Positions 1 to 11,679 of a DNA stretch of 64,000 nt are shown here, one piece after another (position 1 is the stretch's first letter; the number at the start of each line of letters is the position of its first letter). The notes beneath the pieces are model-generated. The model had not been told where the DNA came from, made no database searches, and saw nothing but the letters and a program-made list of their open reading frames with translations. This DNA comes from Tubulanus polymorphus. Its lineage: Eukaryota > Nemertea > Palaeonemertea > Tubulaniformes > Tubulanidae. The stretch covers positions 20,775,110 to 20,839,109 of the forward strand of contig NC_134030.1 in assembly GCF_964204645.1 (NCBI RefSeq). Reading direction: 5' to 3'. The position numbers were made by a program, and so were the translations under genes.

Positions 1-163
1 ATCATTGGCAATTGAAGGATTCAATGACAGATGGTGTTGTCATTGAATAGTGTATTTGGTAATCACTCTCTACATCTCTACTTTTATCAATAATTCCCGA
101 TGACTGTTATACCAGTCATAAGAAAAGACATAAGGTGGAATTGCGACTTTAATTCGGGATACT

Positions 164-664
164 CTAGCCTTTATAGCTCTCCTCGTAGGGTGTATAATCA
201 TAGCTCTCCTCGTAGGGTGTATAATCATAGCTCTCCTCGTAGGGTGTATAATCATAGCTCTCCCCATAGCCGTCATCATAGCTCTCCTCGTAGGGTTTAT
301 AATCATAGCTCTCCCCATAGCCGTCATCATAGCTCTCCTCGTAGGGTTTATAATCATAGCTCTCCCCATAGCCGTCATCATAGCTCTCCTCGTAGGGTGT
401 ATAATCATAGCGATAATCACTGTAATATCCTGTAAGGAAAATCCGCTCTTAATAAACGTAAAATTTAAGAGAATGAAATGGTTTCCTGGCTTTTAAACAT
501 TACTCTTGATTAATTACAATGAATCCGACTAATATGCGTTCTGCACACAGTTCGATCTTCTAGGCTCACCTTCGAGGGATTGAGAGTCTTTAAACGCGAT
601 ACTTACCTGGAGCGGCGGCAGCCACGGCCACAAGGGCCATCACGACAAGGAAAACTAACTTCAT
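164..664 (-). CDS. Gene A: secreted Tyr/Glu-rich repeat protein (107 aa, two coding exons)
   Basis: Exon with the start codon is 664-607 and the body exon is 429-164; the joined CDS is 324 nt and stays open to TAG. The first 19 residues (MKLVFLVVMALVAVAAAAP) form a signal peptide. The leader exon ends in phase 1 at a G|GTAAG donor and the body begins after TTTTCCTTACAG. The mature part is almost only Y, E, S, D, G, K, T and P, made of tandem YEESYDDGYGESYDYKP and YEESYDYTP units. It has no cysteine and ends in YEESYKG. A secreted structural or adhesive role is inferred from composition; no known family is recognised. The body lacks the Cys-containing ends of genes B and D, and its 3' end is fused to sequence matching the tail exon of gene B. 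Confidence 0.8.
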
Positions 665-764
665 CCTGTAGACAACAAGAAATATATTCCTTACACATTT
701 CCATTACATTTAGGCGTACACAACTAACGAATCGTACTAGCGACAAGAAACGTACGTAAGACGA

Positions 765-1012
765 CAGCGGCGGATCCAGGATTTCAGGGAGGGGTGCACA
801 AATTAGGCAGAGGGTCTGGGCGTCCTCCCCTAGAAATTTTTCAAAAATAAATGCGCGGAGACGCGTTCTAGACACGATTATAATACCGCAAATTGAATAG
901 CGATTTTACCCTAATTTCACTTCATTAGTTGTGGATAACAAATCCCTAAATAGCGAGAACTTTAGGAGGGGTGCACGCGTACCCTGTGCACCCCTGGACA
1001 CGCCGCTAAATA
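765..1012. mobile_element. hAT-like MITE in the gene A intron
   Basis: An insertion of about 245 bp relative to the matching intron of gene B. It begins CAGCGGCGGATCCAGG and ends CCTGGACACGCCGCT, an imperfect inverted pair. CAG-GGCGGATCC ends are common in hAT-type non-autonomous elements. A clean target duplication is not visible, so the class is tentative. Confidence 0.5.
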
Positions 1013-1122
1013 AGAAACAACTCACGCGAATTCGATCGGGTTTTCTGTACCCTGAATTTCGTTTAAATTGAAAATAGATTTCAGATGTAACAGTACAGGA
1101 TTCCACAATGACCAACACGTAC

Positions 1123-1160
1123 CTGATAATAACAGGGCGGCTCTTTTCCGAGATAAGACG
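1123..1160 (-). other. Gene A non-coding first exon (5'UTR)
   Basis: The region between a TATA box and a CAG|GTACGT donor at 1123/1122. It contains the block CTTTTCCGAGATAAGACG (plus-strand reading), which is repeated in the same place in genes B, C and D. The start is estimated from the TATA spacing and is approximate. Confidence 0.6.
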
Positions 1161-1181
1161 CTGATCTGTTTTCGAGTTTGG

Positions 1182-1188
1182 TTTTATA
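1182..1188 (-). promoter_or_regulatory. TATA box of gene A
   Basis: TATAAAA on the minus strand, about 30 nt before the conserved first-exon block. The same arrangement occurs before genes B, C and D. Confidence 0.6.
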
Positions 1189-1389
1189 CGCGTTTTGCGG
1201 GATATGAATCATTTCCACAGGTGAACTTAATTTCTTATTTTCAAGTATTGCATAATAGATTTTTTACGTTGAATTCGATCATAAATCTGTATTGTATCAC
1301 TTGCAACTGTCCTCTACCCGTAATCTATGTATGAATCGGCTAGACGATGACATAGTTCGAAGTCGCAAATTTGCATTCAATAAATATAA

Positions 1390-1600
1390 CATTCAAATCC
1401 ACGTTAGTGCTTTAGTAAGCGTTAAAGCTAGATTATAGTGAAACGCATTGTTCTTCATTACTAATGCATCCTCGCTTGCCAACCTCACTCGCAAACCATT
1501 CATCGGTCTATTGATGCCCCCAAAACATTGTGGGCGGCAACCTGTCCGCCCAGGAATTTTTGGCGTTACAGGAAAACTTGCGGCACAAAAGTTCAAGTTC
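1390..1600. repeat. Segmental-duplication edge upstream of gene A
   Basis: 1390-1480 matches 12170-12260 upstream of gene B, up to the shared CATCCTCGCTTGCCA. 1470-1600 is a diverged copy of the 12240-12600 repeat. Confidence 0.5.
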
Positions 1601-2079
1601 ATTCATTTCATAGAAGAGAACATACTATGTACATATATGCTACAATGTTTACAATTAGGCCTAGGGGATTGCCTGTATACAATCACTGAAGCAAATTTCA
1701 CGAATAAACTATATACAGGCCTAAACATCGTCACCCGTCAAGGGATTCGAACCCACTACGCTAAAGCTGTTCCCGAACCCCTATAGATCTCACGAGTCGT
1801 TGGAGTCGTTACTAGCCGACCAGAATCCAATCGTACCAATCACAGCGCTTGTAACAAACAACATGAGGCTTCTGTTTGTTTTCCCGTTCGGTTTTTCCGT
1901 TCCACTCAGACGCGAGGAATAAGTAACACCAACTATTCTAAGAAGTTGGAACGAAATTTAGTGATCGAACCAAAAATCAAGAAAAACAAGTCGTTTCGGG
2001 CGCGCTGTATATATTAGATCAATGCTAACGCGATTCGTAAAGAAACGTCGTGATTACATCGTGAGACACTGTCACGTTC

Positions 2080-2370
2080 CGCCTCACAGAGATTCGAACC
2101 TGATGACATCGAGAGACTTTGCTGCGTTCCGCCCTCACATGGTTTCGATCCTGATTACATCGTGAGACTTGGTCAAGTTCCTCCCTCGCAGGAATTCGAA
2201 CGTGATGACATCGAGAGCTCTGCGAGGTTCCTCCCTCGCAGGGATTCGATAGTGTTTCAATTGTGAAGTTCCACAGTTGTGTGGGTTTGATCTGACTCTT
2301 GACCCAATTCCACAGTTGTTTGGGTTTGATCTGACTCTTGACCCAGTTCCACAGTTGTGTTCAATTATTT
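2080..2370. repeat. tRNA B-box-like repeats and short tandem unit
   Basis: 2080-2250 has three diverged copies of a GATTCGAACCTGATGACATCG-like unit also seen at 13360, 28690, 45120, 48320 and 63600. 2262-2360 has three copies of a unit of about 50 bp containing CCACAGTTGTGTGGGTTTGATC. Confidence 0.5.
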
Positions 2371-2728
2371 CGATTTTCAAATACATGTAGTAATGAATTC
2401 AGTTCTCTTTCCATCACCAATATATTTACTGAACTGAACACGTTATGTAAATATTCGGCAGTTGAAAATGAAAATTTATCGCAGCGAAATCGACGTGTAT
2501 ATGTTTAACAAACGTCGGTAATTACTGGAAAATCGACTCGGATGAATAATTAAAAATCTTGCAAAACTGGATGAAAATTTGAAATATATCAGAAATAATT
2601 GCAGCAGCAACGAAAAATATCTATTTCAAAGAATTCGCTGCAAATTTTCTGATTGGACGAACTGTAATCTGTGTCGATTTCGTAAAGATATGCAAGTTTT
2701 GATTATTCAGTAGAGATTGTTGTTCGGT

Positions 2729-5700
2729 ATGGATCGACTGAGAGCGCTGTTTATAGCGTCGCTGATCGTCTGGCGAGTTAACATCGCACACGCTGATCTG
2801 TCTGACTCTGTGACGGTCAGTTCCTCTTGTAACAACAGTTGGTACCCCATCGATTCTACGTCCGGTTACATCGTTTCACCGAATTACCCGTCGTTTACGC
2901 GCGGTGTTGAATGTCGTTGGTTCGTCAACAGCTCTTTACCGGGAACTTTCAACATCGAACTATACTACGACATCGAGCCGTCGATATTCTGTAGTGATAA
3001 TTACCTTCTCGTCGGTGAGTCCGATAACAGATTCTGCGGCGAAGGAAAACACGAAATCCGCCGTAACGATTCGATGTCGTTGATGTTTAGAAGTAACGTC
3101 GATGGTGCGCGGGGTAGTCGGGTTTATATCATATATCGTTTAGAACGGAACAATTTGAAATTATTTCATAACTGCATGAAAACATTTCATAGAATAAACA
3201 AATTACAAACATCGACAGGATACAAATTCGCAATATATTTAAATCGTTGTCAATTGTATTTGGAATGGATCGGGATCCCAGATGGTTTTGCTATGAATTT
3301 TACGTTTACACGGATACATTTCAGATTATCTCCTGGCGCTGATTCTGCAACAACTGTTCAAATTTACGACGGATGGAACACCACCAGTGAACCTATAGCT
3401 GTTATACCAGAACAAACCGGGCATCCACCTTCATCGTTTTATACTAAAACTAACAATGCTATTTTCAGTTTGCAAACCCAAAGCATCAACTCACAACTAT
3501 CAGTTCAGGTGTATAGAATATCTGATTGGAACGTCTCTAATCCGTTAATTCAAATCTCTAATAACGAGTCGGGAGTGCTCATTCCTGATGACAACAGTTT
3601 ACACGTAATAACTCGATCAAAACACTTACACTGCTGGTCTATCACAGTGCAGGTGTTACAGTACGTCGTCTACAACTGGACACGTGATCTCAGCACACCC
3701 GGTGACGTCATCGGTGTATATAAACTAGAAGGGTTACGCGTTGTAGGAACTGATATTTTACTCGGTTACAACTACCTGGAATCACTGAGTGTTAAATCTG
3801 ACGGCTTTCTCGTCATACTGTGCGTTTTAATAAGACCAGGTGTTTTACAATCGAATGTAAAAATTGAATTTGAAGTAAAAGCTATTTCTATGGGAGACGT
3901 ACAAGTCCGCAAACCCAGGGTGAGTAAATTAGATGAAAGGTAACACATTTTTTGAACCACAGATAATAAAATGAAATAGGAAATGTGAAACATAGAAACA
4001 AAAATGCCAGAAATAATTCTAAAAGGACTTTTTATGGCACATATTAAAAATCCGATACGAAAAAAAGCTTGTCCCGGTTTTGGATAAGATGCTGTTTGTT
4101 AGATTCATTTCAACAACATCTTTTATGTTTTTAGAATATAGTCTTTTTTAAATGATGATTTATTTTGTAGATATCTGGCTTCGGTGCCACATTACCTTCG
4201 TTTGATATGTTCCCGTCAAAGAAGACAACATTTATGTACCGTATAAATACATACGAATTCAAACGGAAAGTTGATATCTATGAGAATGGATTGAAACTGA
4301 CAGTTTTATCAGAGACGTGCGAGAGAGCTGGATTTTATATATATGATGGTGGTAATTTTACAGCTAGACGCTATGGTCCGTATTGTCCTGGTCAGTGGTA
4401 CGATCATCACGTCGTCAGTCTGATTACATCAGGAGGACCGGTTACTGTAGTAGGGTACGCTTATAACTGGGACGATTGGGTCCCAGTGCGAGGAGTCGAT
4501 CGAATAGAGTCATTAACAAGAGGTTATCTCAGCTTCATCCCTTCTGACTGCAACGGGTATATTTTACGGGATGGAGAAAATCAGATCAATATGACGTCAC
4601 ACTGTCTGGTGATTACACCTGAAAACCGGCGCCTTCCTCTAGAAAATATAGATATATTATCAGAATATGAATATCAAATTGACGCGTGTCTTGTGCGATA
4701 CACGAGTAGATCATGTGACAGGCAAATGAGTTTATCAAATCAGTTTCTCAATAACAGTTTTGTATTAAACACTGTGAAATTGTTCTACAAATATCAATTC
4801 TGGAATGATAGATTGATAGTTAAACTACGTCGTAAATGTCAGGGAGCGAAAAAACCTTCACAATCTAAATCTGGTGTTTCATTTTTCCCGGATAGGGATG
4901 AATGTGGAATCGTACAATCACCGAACTATCCGGGATCAGCGGGATATACTTCGAAATCTTCTTATTATCGCTTTGAAAATCTGATTGAAAATGATCGAAT
5001 TCAATATTACAGATTTATAATCAAATTTATTCAGACTTTACCGTGCAATAAATTATCAAGATTTGACAAAGATCCAATTCTATTCAAACAACAAATACAT
5101 GACTTTTACGATAATGGAGTAGTTATTTCAGGAAGCGGAACCGAACATCAAACTAAAATATGCGGAACTATTGCTAAACGCGGAAGTGTATTTCATAGTT
5201 TGATCGACAATGATTTGCAATTTGAGATAAAGGATCTCGTTCCCACATTTCAAATACAATATAATTTTAAAAAGTCGTTACCAATAAAACAGTTTGATAA
5301 AATCGGCTGTAAACCAGGATTTCTAGATTCGGGAATTTCCTGCGTCAAATACATCAAAAATGAACGTCTGGATTGGGAGAACGCTGAAATGTACTGTCAA
5401 CACAAATACGGAGGACATCTTCTCAGTATCAACTCACAAGATGAAATGATTTCTGTCAAAAGATTATTCGCCACGAAACTGCTTAGAAAGGGATATACCC
5501 AGGAGGCGCTTATAATGATGATCGGGCTAAAATTCAAGGTAACTTACACTCGACAAATGATAAAAAAACATCGACATCGAATAGAACTCAAAGAGATTCC
5601 AAATTGATGTGTCATTTAATGGCATTAGAATATTTAAGTTTATATCACTTCTATATAGGACTTATGTTAATTTTCATGGTCTTGGTGAAAAATTTGAAAA

Positions 5701-8700
5701 TTCTCGAATTCTTTCTTTTCGGCCGAATATTGAAAAAGATCAATTTGGCATCCAGTCACTTAACACTCTTGCAAATCAAATATCTTTAAAATTATACGGA
5801 TTAACTTCAATAGATTAATTATGAAAATGGAAATAATGCATTTTTGCGGTCGATGAATGAATATGAATTAAATTTTAAACAGAATGATGGTTATTACACG
5901 TGGACTGATGGTAAACCATTGAGCTACACAGAGTGGTTTAAACCTGCTATGATAAACGAAACGATACCAGAAGTTATTCAAGGACTGATATCTCCTCTAC
6001 GAAAACAACCGATAAATGACGTCAATATGCCGTGTACGGCGATGATACTGAATAATCCACGAGGATCAGCGAACTGGGTTCGATTCCCGTGTCAAATCGA
6101 GGAGACTCGAACAACTTTCATTTGTGAATCGGATAGAATTGACGTCGATTCAGAACGCGTGGATAATTCGACAATTAAAATTCAAAATACAACGACTATC
6201 CTAGAAATAACTGATACTAATAACGATATCGCATTTCTAACAGGAAACAAAAATGATCTAAATTCCAATACATATAACTCGACTTGTAAAAAAGGCTGGC
6301 AAAATGTAGACGGCAAATGTTGCCAGATTCTCACCGATTGGAACAGCAATCGATGTTTGAATATTCGAAGTGCTACGCAATTGTGTCGTGACCTTCACGC
6401 TGAAATAGGTATTGTAACTTTCCATGTGGAAAATGATATAAAAGCATTAATTGATGAGTTTAGTTTTAAACACCAATATGGCGCTATACTGACTATGGGT
6501 GCGAGGAAATTGTTTCAAGTGATCGAACCAGTTTTGACACGGGATGAAATCACTTTTATCGAGTCGTTGAACTGGTCGATAAAACCATGGAATAATCTGA
6601 CAAACAACGTTCATTCCGTGCTATGTTCCTATAATGTAACTGATGAAGAGTTAGCTTCTATAAGCGGTTGTAAATCGTGGCAGTTTAAATGTAACGATCA
6701 ACGATGTATCAGCGACCATCGCGTATGTGATAACAGAAACGACTGTCAACACGGTGAAGATGAACTCGATTGTTCGGGTTTAAACTTACAAAGTCAGTTC
6801 CACTGTTCAGATGGACGGGTTATATCAATAAGTGGATTCTGTGATTTCATTAAGGATTGTTTGGATGGTTCTGATGAGAACTCGTGTATTCATCCCCCGT
6901 GTTTGCCCCAACAATTCCGCTGTACTAGTGGTCAATGTGTCGATAGATCGTACCGATGTGATGGAATCGTTAACTGTAAGGACGGCTCCGACGAGCGGGA
7001 GTGTGGTCCGCAACTTTGCAACGGGTTTCTGTGTAACAACGGTGAATGTATCAGTTCTCTATTGTATCGGGATGGTGTTGTAGATTGTAGCGGAAGCCTC
7101 GAAGAAGATGAACTTTTAACATCGAATGTAACAGTGAATCCTACTGTTCACTGTAATAGTGATAACTACTGTACGACTAATTTCACAAACCTTTGTACAG
7201 AATCTGATGAACAAAGATGTTCTTTCGATTCTCCTCATTGTTATTCTAGACGTCATAGATGTATTTTAGAAAGGATGCCGATTGGTTACCCGGTATGTAG
7301 AAGGCTCGAACATATACAAGGTTGTACTGATTTCAAATGTCCAGCTGGTACTGTTAAATGTCCAGCATCTTACTGTATACCGATGGGACAGGTGTGCGAT
7401 GGTCGATCAGATTGTCCTAATTCAGAAGACGAGCGAAACTGCGAGACTTTGTCGTGTCCCGGCATGTTCAAATGTGGCCAGGAAAACCGATGTATACCTC
7501 AATCTGAGGTTTGTGATGGTGTCACAAATTGTAAACATACCACTGATGACGAGTCTTACTGTGACGTCACGTGTCCTAAATACTGTAAATGTCAAGGTCA
7601 TTTAATTGATTGCGACGATGCTGGTTTAGTAGAAATTACTGATCTTTTCTCGGCATCAACTCGAGTTCTGATTTTATCAGAAAACCGAGTTGTATTCAAT
7701 GAGTCCACGTTTTCTTCTTACCTCTATCTACACCTTCTTAATATTTCACGTAACAATTTGTCTTATATTGTTCCAAACTCGTTCTCAAACCTGCATAATC
7801 TACATACATTAGATCTTACATATAATCGCTTAATATCATTGTCCGCGAATACATTCGCCGGTTTGTATAGTGTGAAAATACTTCTGATGTTTGGGAATCC
7901 AGTAAGATATTTAGAAGAAGGCAGTTTTCAAGGTTTAAAGTCATTAAGCGATCTCGATCTTCACGGACTTTCCTTGTCGTTACTCGTTGGAAATGTGTTC
8001 AGTCGTTTATCCGCTTTAGAGTCGTTAGATGTCAGCAATAACAGAATCAGTTATATTTCACCAAACGCATTTGTCGGATTAACAAAACTTAAAAGTCTGG
8101 ATCTAACCAAAAATTCAAAAGTCATATCCGTAGAAAAAAACGTTTTTGACAGTCTTACATTAATAAGTACCTTGGCTTCTGACGCGTACAAATTTTGTTG
8201 CATGGTTCCGAATGTTGACCAGTGTCTCCCGGAAGCCGACCAATTTTCATCTTGTTCCGACCTGATGGGTAACACTGTTCTTAGAGCAATCATTTGGGCG
8301 ATCGCTTCATTCAGCTTTTTTGCAAACATCACCGTAATTTTACTTCGCGTTCAAGCGTTACGCATTTCATCCTCTGAATCACGTAACACATCCTCTGATA
8401 TCCTAATCATTAATGTTGCCACCTGCGATTTTCTGATGTCGATTTATCTGTTTCTGATCGCAGGAGCCGATTACGTCTATAAAGGTGTTTATTTCCTAAA
8501 TTCTGAAAGTTGGACGGATAGTTCATTGTGTCGACTCGCTGGGATTATAGTGACTCTTTCCTGCGAGGGATCTTTGATTTTTCTCCTCATTCTTACCCGT
8601 CAAAGATACTCGAATATCGTCGATCCATTTTCTGCAAGCCCAATTATATCATCGAATTCTGTATCCGGGATTTGTTGCATATGTTGGATCAATTTAAGCA

Positions 8701-9179
8701 TCGTTTCAATGCTGCCGCTGTCGTCATCTTCTTATTTCGGAAATAACTTTTACGGCACAACTGGTGTTTGTCTACCTATGAATTTACTATCCATCAATGT
8801 CCACGCCTGGCAATACTCATTCGCTATATTTGCCGTGTTTAACTCGGTCGTACTTGCTACAATAATGATGACGTATGCACAGATGTATAGACTCGTATCT
8901 GGAAGCAGGTCCGGCTCGGGTAGAGCTGATCCTACCGAATTGGTTCTGGCGCGTAGGAGTTTAGTGATAAATCTGTGTAATCTATTTTGCTGGTTACCGA
9001 TAATTATCGTTCAGTTTTGCGCTGTATTGCGAGTAGAAATACCGAACCAAGTGGCGGCTTGGTTGGCGGTACTTTTCCTACCGATCAATTCGTCACTGAA
9101 TCCACTTCTTTACACAATCCTCACTATCGATGTTAAATCTATTCGGGCCAGAAATAAACGCGTTTTGAGAACCCGCTGA
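2729..9179 (+). CDS. GRL101-like receptor: CUB/C-type lectin/LDLa/LRR/7TM (1951 aa)
   Basis: Three exons: 2729-3919, 4171-5538 and 5883-9179, all phase 0, with donors AGG|GTGAGT and AAG|GTAACT. The joined CDS is 5856 nt. The N-terminus is a signal peptide (MDRLRALFIASLIVWRV). CUB-like domains lie at about aa 34-137 (SPNYPS) and 638-756 (SPNYPG), with degenerate ones between. A C-type lectin domain at about 777-933 is split by intron 2, and a degenerate second one lies at about 987-1110. Six LDLa repeats (CDGxxDCxxxSDE) occupy about 1116-1413, then a Cys-rich LRR cap, seven LRRs and a rhodopsin-like 7TM from about 1650. TM3 ends TRQRY in place of DRY; TM6 has FCWLP and TM7 NPLLY. This order matches snail GRL101 and other type C LGRs related to relaxin receptors. 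It is expected at the plasma membrane; the ligand is unknown. The cytoplasmic tail is very short. Confidence 0.9.
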
Positions 9180-9358
9180 AACATTCGTCAGTCGATATTA
9201 ACCTTGTCGAACTCTAATCAGAATATGAGAACATATCAGATGAAATCGATAAACATGAAGGAACTAATTGCGATGTAGTTCAATGCGGCGTTTAATCTTA
9301 TTTCACGTAAATTGATTGTAAATTCTTTTATGATTCACTTGTTCCGTTTTGTTGCATG

Positions 9359-9364
9359 AATAAA
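9359..9364 (+). terminator. Polyadenylation signal of the receptor gene
   Basis: AATAAA 180 nt after the TGA, in the expected orientation. Confidence 0.6.
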
Positions 9365-9604
9365 AATCGATTCAACATTGAAAATTTTTCTGTCTATGTT
9401 ATATTCAATATTTTCATAGTTCGAATATTGAAATCTTTGGGAGGCACTTGACGTTTAAATGTTTCTTACTAACTTATGATTAGCAGAATGCAACATTAAT
9501 TATTCCAACTATTTCACTTCATAAGCGTTTATTCTATGCTCTAGTTCATCTTATGGGTGTCTTTATTTACTGACAGTGAATGGAGCATGACAATCGGCCA
9601 TAGA

Positions 9605-9785
9605 AATTAGACTGGTCACCGCAGCCGAACGGTAACCCGTTAAATATTCAAGCCTCACCAGTTCTGCAGTCGATCGATTGATTAGCGCATAATGCTAACT
9701 CCGAGTTCGAGACCTGATTATGGGTTAATTCATTCTATTTAGCGGGTATTTCCCTCCTTTTTGGAAGCTCATCTTGCGTAAAAAA
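9605..9785. mobile_element. tRNA-derived SINE-like copy
   Basis: Shares CTGGTCACCGCAG, a TGATTAGCGCA A-box-like motif, a GAGTTCGAGACCT B-box-like motif and a TTTCCCTCC tail with 18329-18510. It is a diverged pair of one family. Confidence 0.5.
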
Positions 9786-9804
9786 AGAACGAGAATAAAG
9801 CTGA

Positions 9805-9975
9805 AAATCATTGGCAATTGAAGGATTCAATGACAGATGGTGTTGTCATTGAATAGTGTATTTGGTAATCACTCTCTACATCTCTACTTTTATCAATGAT
9901 TACCGATGACTGTTATACCGGTCATAAGAAAAGACATCAGGTGGAATTGCGACTTTAATTCGGGATACTCTAGCC
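9805..9975. repeat. Duplicate of the gene A 3' flank (window start)
   Basis: Nearly identical to 1-170. The match stops at the shared GGCTAG stop codon of gene A and of the tail exon at 9970-10147. Confidence 0.85.
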
Positions 9976-10147
9976 ACCATTGTGCCAATATCCATCGTTA
10001 AACAATGGTCGTGGAGGGATGAATCCGTAGTGTTGACCATGAGTGGAGTATGGAGTATATACATCCTTGTATCCACTTTTGTAGGTGTTCTTGCTGTAGG
10101 TGTCCTTTGCCTTATAGCTCTTGCCTTTATCGTAAGTCTCGCCGTAG
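9970..10147 (-). CDS. Lys/Tyr-rich tail exon of gene B (likely alternative last exon)
   Basis: Open from a TTTTTCTCTTC...ACAG acceptor (exon starts at 10147) to TAG at 9970-9972: 1 nt plus 58 codons and a stop. The frame reads YGETYDKGKSYKAKDTYSKN, then YKSGYKD and an aromatic/Pro end, closing HNGG. The phase-2 entry cannot follow the leader exon (phase 1). It does fit an AG|GTATGG site inside the gene B body exon at 10780/10779. That splice gives a 204-aa protein with SYGET at the join. The 19657-19882 exon is a clear homologue in the same frame, which supports coding. The splicing itself is inferred. Confidence 0.6.
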
Positions 10148-10319
10148 CTGTTCGTGTTTCATCGAAGAGAAAAATTAAAATAGAAATAACAATTTTCATC
10201 CATTCTTTAGTCGGTTTAGACATTGTTGTTTCACATTTAGTACACGGATCAAGGGGCAGTTTGTACACCCAGGTCTAGCTGGTCCGATAGCATTGATCAA
10301 ACAATGTCATAGTCAATCA

Positions 10320-10510
10320 TAGTCACGAGGGTGTAATTTGTTGAATTAGTTACAGCTGAAACGAGCTTTTAGAATGATCTCGCTTAGGTTTCTAGATTAG
10401 TTATAGAACCGAAATGCGCTAAGACTGGTCTTAAGTGGTTAGATTAGCTATAGAACCAAAACTGAGAACCCAAATGAGCTTAGACTGGTTTTTAAATTCG
10501 CAGAATTGGA
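10320..10510. repeat. Degenerate GGTTATAGAACC-type repeat
   Basis: Several copies of TTAGATTAGCTATAGAACCxAAATGAGCTTAGACTGG, the core of the MITE family at 58000. A matching block lies at 20040-20215 in the gene D locus. Confidence 0.5.
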
Positions 10511-10733
10511 TGCGCAGTTGCCCAAATGGTTCTTACCTACCGTTCGCCATGGTAGCCTATCGGTAACAGGTATTAGAAATTGTGAAAACAAGCTTTGGCT
10601 CATTCAATAATGTAAGAAGGAGATGATATTTTGACAGAGCGAAAAGTAGCCGGGCTAAGGGATAATATCCATGATGATGTTCCATTACGTAGATTGCGTC
10701 CTTCTTTAAAATGCTTCATGCGTAGTTTAAGCT

Positions 10734-11679
10734 TTAGCAAGTAGGTGTCCCATTGTTACAGTAGACACCAGTGCCATACCTATCATCCTCGTAGCTTTCT
10801 CCATAGCCATCATCATAGCTCTCCTCGTAGCCATCATCATAGCTCTCCTCGTAGCCATCATCATAGCTCTCCTCGTAGCCGTCATAATTTTTCTCATAGC
10901 TTTCATCATAGCCAAAATTATAGCTTTCTTCTTCGTTACCATGACCATAGCTTTCACCATCATCATCGATCTCCCCGTAGCCATCATTGTAGCTTTTCTC
11001 GTAGCCATCATAATTTTCACCATAGCCTAAATTGTAGCTATCTTCTTCATAGCGGCTGTAGTCTTCTTCGTGATAGGTGCCTTCATTATCGTAAGCGGTG
11101 CAGTGGTCTCCACAATATTTCGGCGGATCAGTCGGATAGCGATAATCACTATAATATCCTGTAAGGAAAATCCGCTCTTAATAAACGTAAGATTTAAGAA
11201 TAAAATGGTTTCCTAGCTTTTAAACGTTACTCTTGATTAATTACAATGAGTCCGACTAATACGGCGGATCGTTCGGTTCATAGCGATAATCAGTATAGCC
11301 TGTAAGCAAAATTAGTCTTTAATTCTTAATACTTAGGGGCCAGTTGCACAGTCGTGACTTAAGTCCAAAAGTGGTCTTAAATCGTAAGACTGGTGTTAAG
11401 TTGTTAGATTGGCTATAGAACTAAGTTGGTCTTAGACTGGTCTTAAGTCTAAGCCATGACTATGAAACCGGCCCTAGGAGTTAAGAGAATATGATGGTTT
11501 TCTAGATTTTAAACAATTCTCTTGGTAACAAATGAGTCCAACGAATACACGTTTTCCACGTAGTTAGATCGTCCCGATTGCTAGGACCTTTTGAGAAATT
11601 GCGAGTACACGCAATACTTACCTGGAGCGGCGGCAGCCACGGCCACAAGGGCCATCATGACAAGGAAAACTAACTTCAT
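10734..11679 (-). CDS. Gene B: secreted Tyr-rich protein with four cysteines (160 aa)
   Basis: The leader exon is 11679-11622 (signal peptide MKLVFLVMMALVAVAAAAP, donor G|GTAAG) and the body exon 11158-10734; the CDS is 483 nt, in frame. The body exon has no ATG. It starts GYYSDYRYPTDPPKYCGDHC, followed by Tyr/Glu/Gly/Asp repeats such as YEESYDDG and YGESYEDD, and ends in CNNGTPTC. Two cysteines near each end could pair across the repeat block. The leader, 5'UTR and both ends of the body match gene D. An extracellular structural, adhesive or matrix role is inferred only from the signal peptide and composition. An internal AG|GTATGG donor may link to the 9970-10147 exon. Confidence 0.8.
11256..11299 (-). 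pseudogene. Truncated gene D-type body exon inside gene B
   Basis: A complete GCTTACAG acceptor followed by YTDYRYEPNDPPY and an immediate TAG. The sequence matches the start of the gene D body exon and breaks off into gene A/B-type intron sequence. It lies between the gene B leader and body exons, so it is a leftover of recombination. If used, it would give leader plus 14 residues (33 aa, in frame). Confidence 0.65.
11336..11475. mobile_element. GGGGCCGGTTGCA-type MITE in gene B intron
   Basis: Ends GGGGCCAGTTGCACAGTC and CATGACTATGAAACCGGCCC are inverted. The interior has GACTGGTCTTAAGT blocks. It is the same family as the four copies at 57998-58583. Confidence 0.65.

Noticed and set aside
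100-435. His/Ser-rich plus-strand ORFs here, at 10745-11164 and at 20400-20705
   Set aside because: They are antisense to the Tyr-rich body exons, which have leader exons, splice sites and in-frame stops on the minus strand.
1725-1790. Possible tRNA gene (GGGTTCGAATCCC on the minus strand)
   Set aside because: Only the B-box-like loop is convincing; no acceptor stem or cloverleaf could be drawn. It is more likely a tRNA-derived repeat.
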